From Taeniopygia guttata (lineage: Eukaryota > Chordata > Aves > Passeriformes > Estrildidae): DNA of 64,000 bases. Under the pieces are notes generated by a model. That model was given only the letters and a program-made list of their open reading frames with translations, ran no database searches and had not been told where the DNA came from. Location: contig NC_133032.1 of the NCBI RefSeq assembly GCF_048771995.1, forward strand, positions 16,248,501 to 16,312,500, in the 5' to 3' direction. A program made the position numbers and the translations under genes. Below, piece by piece: positions 40,201 through 55,200 of this stretch; the first letter of the stretch is position 1; every line of letters starts with the position of its first letter.

Positions 40201-43200
40201 TCTTCTTTTGCTAAGCGGGAAGATCATAGAACAATCAGACACTACCACAAAACAACAGTGCTGGAGTCCCCCACAGTTGTACCTAATAAATGATATTATT
40301 TCTACTAAAAAACCCAAAACCTGTAACAGATTGAAGATACTGTTTTCATACTGCCATTTTAGTGGGCTAGATACATATCCACAAACTTTAAATTTCTCCC
40401 AAAATTCTTTTTACTCCTCCTACAAGATATAACTAACTCAGACTAAATCACATGTATCTGGCTAGATATTATGAAATATCTTTTGATGCCTACTCTATCT
40501 GGAGCAATGAAGTCAGCCAAGCTGAGGGTTTTTCAAAAACAGCAAAAGGTATTGCCTAACACCTCATATCAAATTTCAAGGAGTCCTTCCAAAATGTATA
40601 GATGCATTACAGCTTTTAAACTAAGTTGGTTTTTTTACGTTGTCATTGAAGTATTAAAGAATTTTTCATTAGCTATAAATCAAAAGTAGCAGCGAGATTT
40701 TCAGCTAACCTTTCCAGAAGGTGGTGATGTAAGATATGGAATAATTCAGCATTTAGAGCCCACTTCTTCCCTGCACTCTAACAAATGAAAAGAAATTCAT
40801 TCAATACCTATTCCCCTAGGTATTGCTGACAGCTTTCCCCAGGTTGCACAAAACATACAAGAAATAAATAGAGACCTGGTATTTTGGGGTACTTACTTTA
40901 GTTGGTAGTCTTTAAGCAATTTCTTGGCCTTGTTGTATTTCTTTTCAAGGGCATCACATTGTTCTTGAGTCTCTTTAAGACGCTCATTTACCGTTTTGCA
41001 TAAATTTTGTGCCTCTAACCAGTAGGTCTCTAACTTCTTAATTTTCTCTTTGCTTTCATCCAAGTTTTGCTGTAGTTGGGCTCGATTAAATTTCCATTCA
41101 CTTTTTTCTGCTTCAACAACTTTTAACTGAAAAGATTAATATATAACAAATTAATCTAATCTAAAAGATGAAATAAAAAACAGTTGCTGGTACTTAAGTA
41201 GAGAAGAGCTAATAATAATTAAATACTTATCAGTAATACAAAAACAGGACACAACTTTTAAAGTAATCACACCAACTCTTCCAACCCTTGCTAATCTAAC
41301 CAAGTTTAGAACTGAAACCCAAGAGTCTTTTACTGCTTTCTCATTGGTATTGCATCTTTCTAGACAGATTAAATGACGAAGATCTGTATTATTAGCTTGA
41401 ATTATTTAAGATCTCACTAGATCTTAATATCTCTGGAGAGGCCTACTTTGAGTACCTTCAAAGGCAACTGCAGATAAAGAATCTTAACCTGTATAAGACA
41501 AGCTCCCTGTCCTACTACTTTGTTACCAACAGCTTTTAAAATAAAGATAGCATGACCAGTTGATCTTCCCTGGTAACTTGATATGATGTGCAGGGTTTCC
41601 TTTTCTTGAGCTAATGTACAAAACCACCAAATACTCCCTCAGTAAAGGAAAGGGATGCTACTACCCCTTCAGCTTGATAGCAGCCACATTACACATGAGA
41701 ATGTTAACATGTGAAGCTCTCCAGCCTTGGAGGAGCGAACAGGCAAGATACAGCCTCGTTTGTCCATGCCTCCTTCTTTGGGGACACCACTTCCACTGAG
41801 GAAATAAATCACTGTTTTTGAAGCCTGTTAAGATCACCTGCCAATGGAACAAGGATGTTGAAAGGACCGAGAATTTCTTGAATTTAAAAACGGGGTTGTA
41901 AGTTGCACCAACACCAACATTTTTAACAGCTTTTGTGCAATCCAGCTGGGCCACATACCAAGAATACTAGAAAGAGGAGGAGCACTGTCAGAAATCAAAA
42001 AGGGAACTGTCATAAGTAGTTTTGTCTGTGTTGCCTCAACAATTGCAGAGTGCATGAAATGCCCCAACAGATACTGCTACTGTGAATTATTGCAAACTGC
42101 AGCACTGTGCCCTCTTCACTTGCTACCTGTTCCCAGCAATGTGCTGCAACTTGTCCTAGGATATGCATTTCTGAGCAAGGCAACACAAAAGGCCAATGGA
42201 ATAAAAGAAGCTGCTCGCTCACACTTACTTTCAGAAAAAGCCCATGTATAAACCAGCATCAGTGGAAAAAGCAGCAAAAAAGAACAAGAAACCCTTTCTC
42301 AGAATAAGCAGAGGCATTGAATCAATCTTCAGCAAAAAATAAAACTACTGAAAAACCTCTCTGCCCAGACCAGGTCATAAATTTGAGGAGGGAAAGAGGA
42401 TAACAGAAATAACTTTCTGGTAACAGAAAGACAGCCACAAACCATTGTCTGGCCAATTCAATTCTCAAATAAGACAAGTTCGATCCACTGGTAATATTCT
42501 CATATTTGTTTATGAGATGGTTCACACAGCTCTCCACAATATTCAGCTACTCTCAGCAGATTTAAAGTGGAGCCTTGGGGTTTTTTTTTAGTTGTTTTAT
42601 GTGACTTTTGGGACTTTATTTGTTTGGTTGATTTCTTTTTTTTAATTTTATTTTTAATTTGAGCACAGATCTTCAACTCATTCAGAAATGGCTGTCTAGC
42701 ATAGAGTAGAGAGCACCTGAGGAATAAACTGGTTGCTACCTTTTGCATTCAGCCTATTCCTGGTAAAATCAGTAGCCATAAAAACAAACAAACAAACAAA
42801 AAAACCCTACAAAACCACAACCCCCCAAAAAAACCCAAAACAAACCACCCAACACCAAAACCACCCTAATAATAATAGTCATATTTCAAAACTTACTTTC
42901 TCCTTCAGTTGATTCACTTCAGCTGTTGTTACTGCATGCTTTAATTGTAGCTGGAACAGATGAGAAAAACTGTATGAGCACACACAAAATTACATTTGAA
43001 AATGCTAGTTTTAAGTATTTTTCCATGATTCCCTTTTTACCCAAACCATTGTTAGTGTGCTATAAAGTCAACATAATTATTGGTCAATTACAGGAGAAGT
43101 AATCCTGAGCTTTTATTTGAAAAAAAATTTAAATTACTCAAACCTCAAGCAAATTCCACAGTACATAACCACCCTAAAAATCTCCCATTGTTGTCTATAC

Positions 43201-46200
43201 ATTAAGATGAAAAGATTATGATAAATTTTCAATGTGCCAGGGTAATGAAAAGGCAGCAATGCACTTATGATGACAACTGGGACACAGAATAAAGGAAAGA
43301 CTTAACAGTACTAAATATTTTTACAATCAGCACTTAAAAATAAATGTGCTGGCTTTATTTAAAAATTAAGCCATGTATTAAGCCACAAATCTTCCCAGGA
43401 TTATTAGAATTCAAAAAGACTACACTTAAGCCAAATGTAAAGATTTTTTAAAACAAGTATTAATTGTTCCTTGTATCTCCCTTTCCATCTGTAACCCTGA
43501 GGAGATTTTCTTTTTTTTTTTGTCAAGGCACATTGCACTAATCCCAAATTAAAACTGGTGAATCCATGACAATTTTTCATTTAGATTTTGTTAGTAACAG
43601 CACAGTAATGATTCTGCATGAGATTATAATTGTATCCCAAGTAAATACAGCACTTAAGAAGCTTCAGCTTGCTGCAATGTTTCCAAACCGAGAAAAATTG
43701 TGAATGTTCTCTAGAGATCAGCAGCCTGCAATTTCTACTTCCTCAATGACACTGGCACCATTATCAAGAGAACAAACTTAGGAGACCTGCAAAACACCAA
43801 TCCTTCACAAAAATAAGCTGATGTAGCAGCAAATAGCATCTGACAAAACAGGTTCTTTGCAGTATATTTTTCTCCTCCCAGAGTGAAATTGACAGGCATT
43901 TAAACCTACCAGAGAAGCCTAGACTCCTAAATGCCAAAGTCTGTACCATTTAAGTCCCTGACTAAATCCCAGCCCTGAATAAAGCAAATATGCTCCTTTA
44001 TAAAAACCTTGGGAAAAGAGAACCCTACTATTTCCAATTATGTTAAGTTGTGATTCAGAGCCTGGAATGCTCTATTGTGTTTACAAATCCATTCCTTCCA
44101 AAAAACACACCATAAAAATACTCTCCAAGCCAAAAATATGCCTATCTACAGAATCAAGTGCTTTTATGTACACAGATTTCTCAGACGATTGCAGGGACTA
44201 AACCAAGAAATTAGATATATATTTCTTGTCTTCCTGAAAAATATTTCACAACAACACCAGAATCTATTCAAAACAGGCATATTTGCACAACCCCCATGCT
44301 CTCTGCAGCTAAAGCCATTCTACTGGGCAGCAAACACAAGCCAATGGGCCACAGGAGAACTAAGAGAAGCCATTGTATCTATCTAATGCAATACTCATAC
44401 AACAAGGACAGAGTTCTGGCTGGGCTCTACTGCCTGTTTCCAAGGGCTTTGAAAATTTAATTTAAATCAAAAGTGTTTAATGAAAATATGCATAGGGAAA
44501 CTGGATATAAAAAAATTACAGAAGACCTACATTCCAATGGACATTTACCAGAATATTTATTCGTGACACTGGGAAAAAACAAACCCAAAGTAACGAGACG
44601 GAACATGAAGGAGATTATATCCAAATCCTACAAGGTTCAGATGTTCCCCAGTGTATCACAAAGAATATTTAAGAAACTGCTACAACACCTCTTTAAATTT
44701 AAGAAGAGACTGTGCTGAATCCATATCCAGTAGTAAACCAATATCTTCATTTTCAGGAAGATCAAAAACTTCTACAGATTTTCCATGTAAATGTGACTCA
44801 TATGTATCCTCCTCATCATCATCATAGTCATCATCCTGACAAAATGAGAAAATCATGACATTTTGTAATACATACACATACACATTTTTGCATTAAGGTA
44901 GTAGCAATAACCAAAGCATAAGATTAAGGAATCCAACCAGCTGCATAATTTTTCTTGACTAGTTGCTATTCCTTTTTAATTTCTTATACCTACAGTAAGT
45001 GTTAAAGACGACTTGCAAACACTTTCAGCAAAGTTCCACAAAAGAGAGCTAAGAAAGACGTGCACGAAACTATCACATCCAGCTGACAGTTAAAAGAGTA
45101 TTTTGAATGAGTGATAAAGCAATAATCATGTGCCTTGACAACAGTAGGGTATGAAGTGCTTATTTTCCTGTTCTTAACAAGTTGCCTGTGTTATACTTTT
45201 TTTGCTTCAGTTTGATTAAATCCCACCATTGGTAAATTAGCAAAGCATGAACAATGTTTTACCTGCTCTGTATCATCATGAACATAGTGCTGCTCGTACA
45301 GACATCTCTCTTGCTCTAAGGTCTCACTAATGAGACGGGCTACTTCGCTCTCAGCCCCCGGCTTCTCTCTCCCGATCAGGAACCTACAGGAAAAAAAACC
45401 AAATTATCTTGCAGCAAAAAACCTTAAGACATGCGTAAGAAATGAGTTTGCTACACTGCTGACTTCCACAACATCTTTGTAAAATTTTCACACTGTGGTT
45501 TTGTGTTCTCCAGGAATGAAAAATGAAAAAGAAACTATTATTTCAGAGAAAACATACGTACCTCACGGTGCCTTTGGTGTTCTTTAGTACAGTGGCTGCA
45601 AAGAACTGAGTAACTCCCACTAGACTTATGCCATCAACCTCAACAATCTGATCATTTACTTGAATTCTGCAAAATAAATAAATGCTTAGCTATCAGTTAA
45701 GCAATAGTATTTTGGCTTGAAACATTACTGACATGACAAATATCACTTAAAACTATCATTTACAATAATAAATTCTGACTCATTGCTTAAAAATAGTCTC
45801 CTCATCCTCTGTTACTATGCAAATCATCAATTGAAATTTACACAGTATTTGACTTAATGTTTTTACATTATTTACACAGTGACTGTGTTCTGGAGTGTCA
45901 ACATGATTTTGTGGTACTTCTACACATAAGCTCATTTTGGACGTTTCTCATATGTGCAGCAGATCTACAGTTACTTAGCAAAAATGTCCTATAATAAAAA
46001 ACTTATTTTTTAAAATTTAACATAAAGCAGAAATGTAATAATCACTCAGCTGCGCTCAGTACTTTTTTACTTTTATTCACAGTATTCAGCAGATCTAATA
46101 AGTCAACAAGGCTCAGTTAGAAATTTGTAAAAAGCATAATCGATTCAACAAAAAACTCACCGTCCATCCCTCTGAGCGGCTCCCCCATCCGTTATTGTTT

Positions 46201-49200
46201 TTACAAAAATACCTAGTTTTTCCAGTCCCTGATCAGCACCAACTCCCATTCCAATGATACTGATGCCCAGACCCCTGTCACCTAAGGGATTCAAAAATCT
46301 AACATTAGCTGCATGACACATGATGTAACAGTTAGCAGTACTGAGTTGTTTCAAAGCATTCCAAGTCTTTCTACACAAAAGATAATAGAAACTCAAATTT
46401 TAAAAAGAGAAACTGCACTTAGTAGAGGCCTGCCCAGTTAATACTCACTGAAATTCAACAGAACCAGCCACAAATCTAACCCTAGACATACATTCAAAAA
46501 TTCAAGACCTAAATTTGGGGAATATACAGTTATGGTTTTATCTTTTGTTCCCACAATATCTCTTGTAAATGTTCAATATTTGTTTTGTACCTTTTTCAAT
46601 TTCCACAGGAAACACTTCCATTTTTTCCACCCTTTTCTCAAGTTCATACTCAGCTGAGGCTGCCACAGGGTCAACTTCTTCATTACGTCTATCATAGTCC
46701 TCATTTGAGTAAGTACTGAAAACCTAAAAAATGTAACAGAAAACTTTTTAAAATGTCTTCTCACCTCGTTTCAAACATCATATAATGGAAAGACAATCTG
46801 TAAGGAAATTATAATGGTATTTTCAGAGATCTCATTTTCTAAACAACCATCAATTTAATAAATACTGCTGCTGTCACACAGTTTCCAGCTTGCACAGAAG
46901 TAACATTTTAAGTTTCAAACAATTACTTTAACAGATTTTATCTTGCAAATGCACCAACTAGTTAAATCAGTCAGCTCCTCTTTAACATCGTGTGACTTTT
47001 TTATTAGGACTACATTCCATAAAATCCTTCCTCTCTTCTTCTTCCCTCCCCCCACACCATCTGCCAATTGCAGTGTTTCAAACAGATGTAGTTTTCTGAT
47101 TCTGCAAGGGAATCACGCAGTTTCCCAGGAAAAGGAAATGCCTTGCTACATACATTACTATTTTTAGTATTCACTCCAGCTGAGTTTCTGAATTGTTAAA
47201 AATAAAATATAAACAAACAACAAAAATTAAGACAGAAATCTAGAAATGAAGAATAAACTATATGTAACAGGGTTAATCTTACATACCAGCATGTTCAGTA
47301 ATTGTATTTAAATTAAGAAGTTCAGAAAAAAACAGGGAAAATATTGCTCCCTCATTTGTCTTAAAAAATAAGGTTTATCTGATAAATGTTTTGCAGGCAC
47401 TGAGAGTTTTATCCAACATCATTGTAAGACAAAAAAACACCCATTGCAGCTGCAGCAGCCATCTCCCTAATCAAGAACATGCAGCACTGACATGAAGTTC
47501 ATTCACACTGTCTTACTGTATTTTTGCAACTGTTGTATTTTCTGCTGAGATTACTTAAACAGGTAACTGCAATCATGGAAACACCACAGCACTAACTGTA
47601 ATTAACATTTTCCCTGTGAATTTACATTCACTAGTATATAGCTTTAGCTCTGCAGAGCAGTAGATTCAGACACCGAAAAATGGTCATTGAAACAGAATAT
47701 TGAAAGGCAACCAATATAATTCAGTATTTCCCATGAGGAGCCTACTGCATCACCTTCAGACTACAACTAGAGATCAGTTTCACAAACTCTTCCCAAGCCC
47801 TGCAAAACACCTACTCCAGAAATGCAGCATGGCCATATAGTCAGTCCAGTAAGCAAGCAAGATTAGATCCTTGGCTGAAAGGGAAGGAAGAAATTCACTC
47901 TCAGAAATCTTATGACTTCCACAATGAAAGAACCCTCCTTAGAAGCTGTTATTCCTACATCTTGCATAAAGTTTAATAAATAAACTCCTCGTGACTGTCA
48001 TACAGATACCAGTAGGCAACAACAAGACACAGAAGGACAACAAGGGTCACACTTACAGTATGTCTTCCATGAAATTTATAGAAAAAATCTGCAAAACAGA
48101 CAAAGAAAACCATCTAAATGGTCTTATTCTACCACTACCAGAAAAAAGGTGGCCAAGTTCTTTAAATTAATCACCCTCCTCAGCCCCCAAATCACTAAAT
48201 CAGATACGCAGCAGAAGCATTTCATGAAGCATTATTCACCCTTTGGAACAAGACTGGCCTAGTCTGTGTATTTTTCATCCCAACAGAAAAAGCAGCATCT
48301 CCAAAAACATAGTCAAATGATAATAAGATGAATTTTAAACTAATAATAAAAAGGAAGTTCATGAGTGAACAAATGATAACTTGTTAGTGAGAACATTTGA
48401 GCTCTTGAGGACAAATCAAATACTAAAGCATGAAAAAAAAGTATAAATGCATATCCATACAACCTAGTATTAACAATATGACTAAATGTTAAAAAGATAC
48501 CTTAACTACCAAATGGTTGAATGAGCAAAATGTGGAGAATGGCAGTAGTCCATTTTGGAGACGGTGACAACTGTATTTTCTTAGTTCTTTACTACTCAGT
48601 AGTCTAACAGAGCAGAAGATTATGCAAATAGCTACTTTCCACTGAAGAATAACATTACCACAGGGATGACCAGTTCCTTGCACAACAATATAAAGTGCTA
48701 GAAAATTGGGGAAACAAAGTTGCACTGTAACAACGGCATTATGTATGCTGCATGCCCTGGGCCAGCATTAAAATATCTCTGGAACGTCTAAAAATGATTT
48801 ATTATTTTTCCAGTTTAAAAGTAACAGAACTGTACTTTAGAGTCTCACGGAATTTGCTCATTTTTATACAAAATTGATCACAGAAATTGTTCATCTACCA
48901 GGTGTGGATAACAGAATCTAAAACTAGTGGTGGCTTAAGTTCCAGTGATGTTTACAATTGCTATTAATAAAACAATGGCATAAACATATCTATGCAAATG
49001 AAGAATCCTAATATTTATGCATACTAGCTTTCTAAGAAAAGCCTATTTGAAACTAATTCTGCATAGTTCACTAAGAGAAAGAGTTCATACTTTTGTCTTA
49101 AAGAGACAGGTGACAACTGTATGAGAACATTTGGGTAATGTTCTAAAAACCATAACCTCACAATTAAAAGATAGTCCCATTTTAAAATAGTAAGAACAAC

Positions 49201-52200
49201 ACACCCCTCTCCAAACTTCAGAAAAATAATTATTAGGAAAAACATAAATTTACAAAGAAAGAAGGAAAGTAAAACTTATAACCAGAAGCCAAACACTGCA
49301 AAAACAGAAAGAAAAGCAAAAGCACACTACAAAAACTATGACTGAAGACTCAAGGGTAGAAAACAGAATGTTTTATTGTGTACATGTGGAATCATAATGT
49401 TGTGTTCATCTTTTATGAGAGAGAAAAAAACGTTGATATTAATATAGAAAATACAGAAGTGGTCAGCAAGTTGTTCTTGCCAAGTAGCAAAAGTAACATT
49501 TAAACGTGGATAATAAATAATGTAAGTTCACAGTTTAGAAGACTGATGAGAAAGCTAAACATGTTCATCCCTGCACTATGTCTGGCAGGGTTTAGTCACT
49601 GAATCAAATGTATTACAGACAAAAGAATTCTAATCTTACTATTCAGAAACCACTGCTAGCTAGAGATTTTAAAATTATTAGTACCACAACTGGTATTTTT
49701 AAAAGACATGCTTTAGCAAACACAAGTTATTGGCTCAATACAGGGGAAACAGATGAATTTTTTTGTGGAAACCATGTGAATTTCACAAGCCTTTTAGCAT
49801 GGCTTGTTATATATCCAGGAGATTACCCAATCTACTATTGTAAAATTTACATATCAAACATTTACTAAACATCAAACCAGAAGATGTATGATTAAAAAAA
49901 AGAAAAAAAGCCAAAGACAGCTTGAGTTGAAAGAGTTTTTTTCCAGACAGCTGAACAATCATCATAGCATCAAAAAACAAGGACCACAAAGGCACCAGAA
50001 AGATTCGTCACAGAACTTTTTAACACAGGTAAACCTATAAGCAGAATTAACTGCCTTTAGGCTTAATAAACTTTTAACTTAAGAGAAAATTTATTTATAT
50101 GAAAACTAAACTTTCAGTAAATGCTTAAGGATTATATTTTCTCAAAAAAACCAAAACAACAAAAAATTTCAAATGTGTGTGAAAATATATGCATTCTTCC
50201 TCCAGTTATTATCCATGTTTTTAAATCTTTCATACTGGTTAAGTAAGTTGCAGGAACGCCATACTCTCAGATACACACAGAACAAAATAGAATTATTTTT
50301 TGTGAAAAGTCACTGAAAAGCACCGTGGATAGACTAAGATGAAAATATGAAGTTATTTTGACGTTACGTTACAAATGTCGTAATGTTGATAAACAGAGCT
50401 TCAAACCAATTAAAATCTATGACTTTAAACAAGCAAACTGTCATTGGAAAAGATCCCAAACTAAAATGGGAAAACACATTATTTCTGCCAAGAAAAAAAA
50501 AATTAATTCCCACATATATGTCAATTCTATTTAAATCTACTCTCAAATCAAATCTCTATTTTTCTTCATCAACCCTCACCCACATCACATCCTTGCTTCT
50601 TAATGTCACAGAAGTACTTTACTGAAGTGCTTGAGCAATGGCTGAAAATTGACCAGCCATCAATTCTCTAATTATAAACTCCAGGGTTTGGGTATCTTCA
50701 ACCAGCCAGTGTATTTTGCGCCCCTTTTTGTGTATGGCATCATAAGTACACAAGTGAACGGTTCAAAAATCAGAGGCTGTATGAAGCTGAAGCACTATAC
50801 TACAACATTGTGTTAAAACACTAGAGTCCACACATTGAACTAGAAAATTTGTGCATCTCCTAAAAGCATTTGCAGGTATGCTGTCAAAATCTAATTCAAG
50901 GGTTATCTTCATTTAGCTCTTCAATAACTTCCACACCAAGCAGTTTTGTACTAAAAACGTTTAAGAATAGGAAAGGCTGAACACCACCATTTGTGCCCAG
51001 CTATACGTAAAACAACTTTACTGTGACATGCAAGACAAATGGCAATACTGCAAAGGATTCCCATATTCTCTCAGAAGCAGCTTAAACTAGACTGCTTAGG
51101 ACAACACACAAACTATGAAACTGCTTTCCGTTTCCTTATGAGACAAATTTATGCTCAGCTGTGACAAATATAAAAGTAATGCCTTTATGAAGGTTAGGGG
51201 TTTGCCTTGTTTACTTTTTTAAACTGTTTTCTTTACTAAACCAGCTCAAAATACATTACTATTCACAAAATGCTGGGAACAGACACTCCCATGCAACATA
51301 AACTAGATAACACTGATAAGTAAACTGAAGCAAACAGCAGCAACAGCTGCATTATCTATTCAGCTTACCTGAGCTACAGAATTATTAAGGATCATAAATC
51401 ATTGCAGAAATTAGTCACTGTGCTATTAAAGGCTTGGAGGACAAAGTTTGACACAGTCAGAGGTGAAAACATCTCAAGAAATCAATTTGAAAACAAGCAT
51501 TTGTTTTCCAAACAGAAAGTTTCAAAATTACAAATGTCGAACAGCACTCAGTCATTACATTTAATTAAAGTCTTTCAAGGTAATCTCATAACAGACAGCA
51601 AGTTAATGCCTACATTACAAAGGAAAAATGAAATATAAAGGGATGGCAGAAGAATTACCTGATGTTATTTGCATTGTGTGTAATGCTGATTGTTTACACA
51701 ATTTACTCAGAAAACTTTAAGACAAAGGCAAATTCAGTTCCCTTGCAAATACCTTGGACTGCTGAGTGTGCTTTACATTCCTTACTGGCTTCATAGGTGC
51801 CAATAAGAGACTAAAAATTGCTCACGTACCATAACACAAACCCAGGCTCTGAAGTTCTGCTAATAACTGTACTGTATCATTCTCTAAACTACTCCAGGAA
51901 AACAAGAACCGAGATAAAATGTTCCCCAGGGTCTGGAAAGATCAAAGAGCAGCAGGACTTAAGAGAGTCTGGTCACCCACAGCAAGTAAAAAATCCCATA
52001 TGTCATTTATCAACAGCTTCTATGGAATTTAAACATTTCTTTTAAAGTCTGTGCTTGCTTTCACAGGCACAGGGCAACACAAAAACAGAGTATTTGTGCA
52101 ATTATGTTCCATCTTTCCTGAAATTATCAGATCAAATTATGTTCTCAAGCCCTGCTACAGATGTCAACAATTATGGACCTCCATCACAGGTCAGATGCAG

Positions 52201-55200
52201 TGCTAACAGTGTTAGCTACCTTATACACCCCTTGGGAGCTCCCCAATCTCCTTTTACTCAAAGACCCTGCCAATATTCCAACTGACTAGAAGCTTTGAAA
52301 CGAAATATTAATCCAGTTCTCTTTGTTGCAGTAGATTAAATGCTATTTTTAAGGTGCCTTAAGTTTTACCCATTACTGACACACATATCCAACCCCCCTT
52401 TTGCATATTTCAAATACAACAGTCAAAGCTACATCACTGCAGAATGCTGAAGATCTGAGAATGTCTTTTTTTCTGAACATTTTGAATTCTTCAACTCTAC
52501 CAGATACCTGCTAAACAACAACTGCAAGAGACACAGATGGCTTCTTTGTCATCACTAGAGATGCAGAATGAAAGCAGCAAGAATGCAAGGGCAGCCTGGC
52601 CTCTCTCAGGAGCATCTGTGAGGAGAAGAATCACAGACCTTCTCTAGTGGCTATGAAGGTCTGAAAATGGCACTCCCATTTTAGTAAAACTTATTACTCT
52701 AAATTAAGCTGAAAAAAAGAAGCTACTAGGATACATTTCTCACTATGGCACTGCTCTAAGCTGTGGGTAGGGACCAGGAATAATCTTTTAGCTACCACTG
52801 AGATTTTTTTCTCTTCCAATTTAAGATGAACCAGAATCTATGAAGAAAAACGGAGAGATTCCCTTCTGTGAGATAAAACTGGGATTTTCTAAAAGGTTAT
52901 TGAGATATCAGAAATACACAACTAAAGAAAGTTCTAGGTAGGCATAAAAGAGCTGGAATTCTTTATTTTACAGAGTACAAATCCCCAAAACCATATAACC
53001 AGGACTTATTCCCACTAAGTAGCATAGAAAACATGAAGCAAAAAGGCAGACATGGGAACAGAAATCATTGCTCAGGGAAAAGGAACAAAGAGGGAAAACC
53101 TATTGAAAATGGCATGCAGAAAGTGGTCTCTATACCCAATGTAGGAAAGATACAGTCAAGTTTCACTGAAAGGGGATAAAGGAAGGCAAGTATGACAAGC
53201 TTCAATTTAAGGGCCTTAAAACGTATCTCAATAACCTATTGCTATTAACTACAGTTTATTCTACCAATCCAAGTGGGGCATTATGGCAATAACTGTTATT
53301 TTTCATAGGAAACCACTAACAGTTGTTTCTAATGAAACAGTTGTTTCATTCATCTCTCAGATAATGTAAATGATAATATGAGACAGGTTGCTTACTGTGG
53401 CTTTCAGAGAAGCAGCTATAATTGAACAGTGCTTGTTACCAAAACCTGAGTTTTTGTCTACATGAGAGCTTCCATCATAGTTGGCACTGAGATTTCTACT
53501 AGGGTTCAACTATGCCTGGTATAGACACAGCAAAGAAGGCAAAAGTCTGTTAACAGCCACTGCTTCAGTAGGGTATCAGCAATGATCAGTAAAACCCTGC
53601 CTACAGCAGGAAGTCACTTAACACATTTATAGTAGACTCTACATGGCACTTTGCTCAGACACTGACTGCACAAATGCATGCAGAAATGGACTGATGCCCC
53701 TCTGGCTCTCTCCCAGCCCTAACCAGACTCATTATGCAGTTTTCAATAGCAGCACTCTCCCCTTCAGTGCTCCAGGTCACCACTAAAGCAACATCAACTA
53801 GAAGAAAGCCATATAAAGTCAGCTTGTCTATGGAGAGACTATAAAAAACCCACATGCAACAAAACTCACATTTTGCCAAATTTTTTTGCCACAATCAAAA
53901 CATCTTCTGGGGTACAGCACTGGTCTGCGCTAGCAAACTGGGAAATTACAGCTCTCTGCTGTGGGAAGTTCAAGAGTCAACAGAATTTTTCCATCCCTCT
54001 GATCAGTAAAATGAGTCCTGACTCTCTACAAACAAAGTGTAAAAGCTGTTTATTAAAAATTATTTCTTTCAGTCATGTGATAGTAGAAGAGAAGCATGCT
54101 GAGAAAAGTCTGTACCGTCTCCCATTCCATCCTTGTCCATGTCTCCCAATTCTCCTTCCAAAGTTTAACAAAGACTAGAATAATTCAAGTCTGCAAGAGA
54201 CTATGGGTAAACATAGTTTGAATTGTGGAGCAACTTATTTTGTGGGTATTTTTGTTGGGGGAAGATCAGACACGCAAGTATTTTTAATTTGTTAAAGTTA
54301 TAACTTACACTCCTCCTCATTAGCCAGTCTGCCCTCTAACTTTCACTTCTGAAACTTTGTAACTCCAAAATAATCATGTTAACACTCCTAAGGCATGTTC
54401 AGCTATCAGTATTAGAACCAAACGACATATATATGGGTATTATTGGAGAGAATTCTAGAATCTTAAAATACAAGAACCAGTCATTTGGTATTTTCTTATA
54501 GTTAATTCCATAAACAAGCCTGAAGTTGAAAGTTTGAAAGTATGAAAGTTTTCTATGGGAAGGCTTATTGATTTGTCTGGATTTTTAAAAAAACTTTTGT
54601 GCCAAAAGGAAAACTGAAAATAATAATTTCTAATGCAATGCCTCAGTTTAAAAAAAAATTAAAGTATTAAAGGTCACGGTGTTAGTATCTGCTCCGAAAA
54701 TATAACTGCTGCTGAAAAAGTCCAGCAAGTAAAATTTCATGTGCTTCACTACACTATCTTATGAAGCAGCTGTAATTAAGAAATCACTTGTGACTAATAA
54801 TTAATTTTCTGAAGTGGTAACTTCTCTCATACTTAGTGTTGAATAAAAGTTATAAACATGCACTTATTAAATGCTTTTTAGAACTTAGAAACACAAAAAA
54901 AAACCCTCAAAATTTATTTCCTGAGTATTTTTGACTGCAAAACAATAAAAAAAACCAAAAAAAACCCAAAAAAAATAAAAAACCACTCAAATGTACTTAC
55001 TTTGATAGGAGCTGTTGAGAACTTGACTTTTCGGTCTGGCGCTGGATCTTCCTCTTCAGAAAGTCCAGGAAACTCCTCATATTCGCTGTCATACATATAA
55101 TCCTCCTCTCCCTCCAAAATTTCTTTGCCTTCAGGCTCTTGGTTTTCTGCCTCTGTGTCCCTGTCATAATCAAAAGCTGCATTCTCTATTCCAAAATCAT

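Larger units (their letters stand above)
33580..46590 (-). other. Neurabin-like introns 2-9 and 11-14
   Basis: Introns 46282-46590, 45667-46160, 45384-45561, 44836-45262, 42951-44688, 41127-42896, 39233-40896, 39056-39135, 37111-37904, 34775-36776, 34112-34689 and 33580-34039. All GT-AG and AT-rich. Apart from the A/C tract in intron 7, no repeat family, RNA gene or extra exon was recognised. Intron 9 is only 80 nt. Confidence 0.75.
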
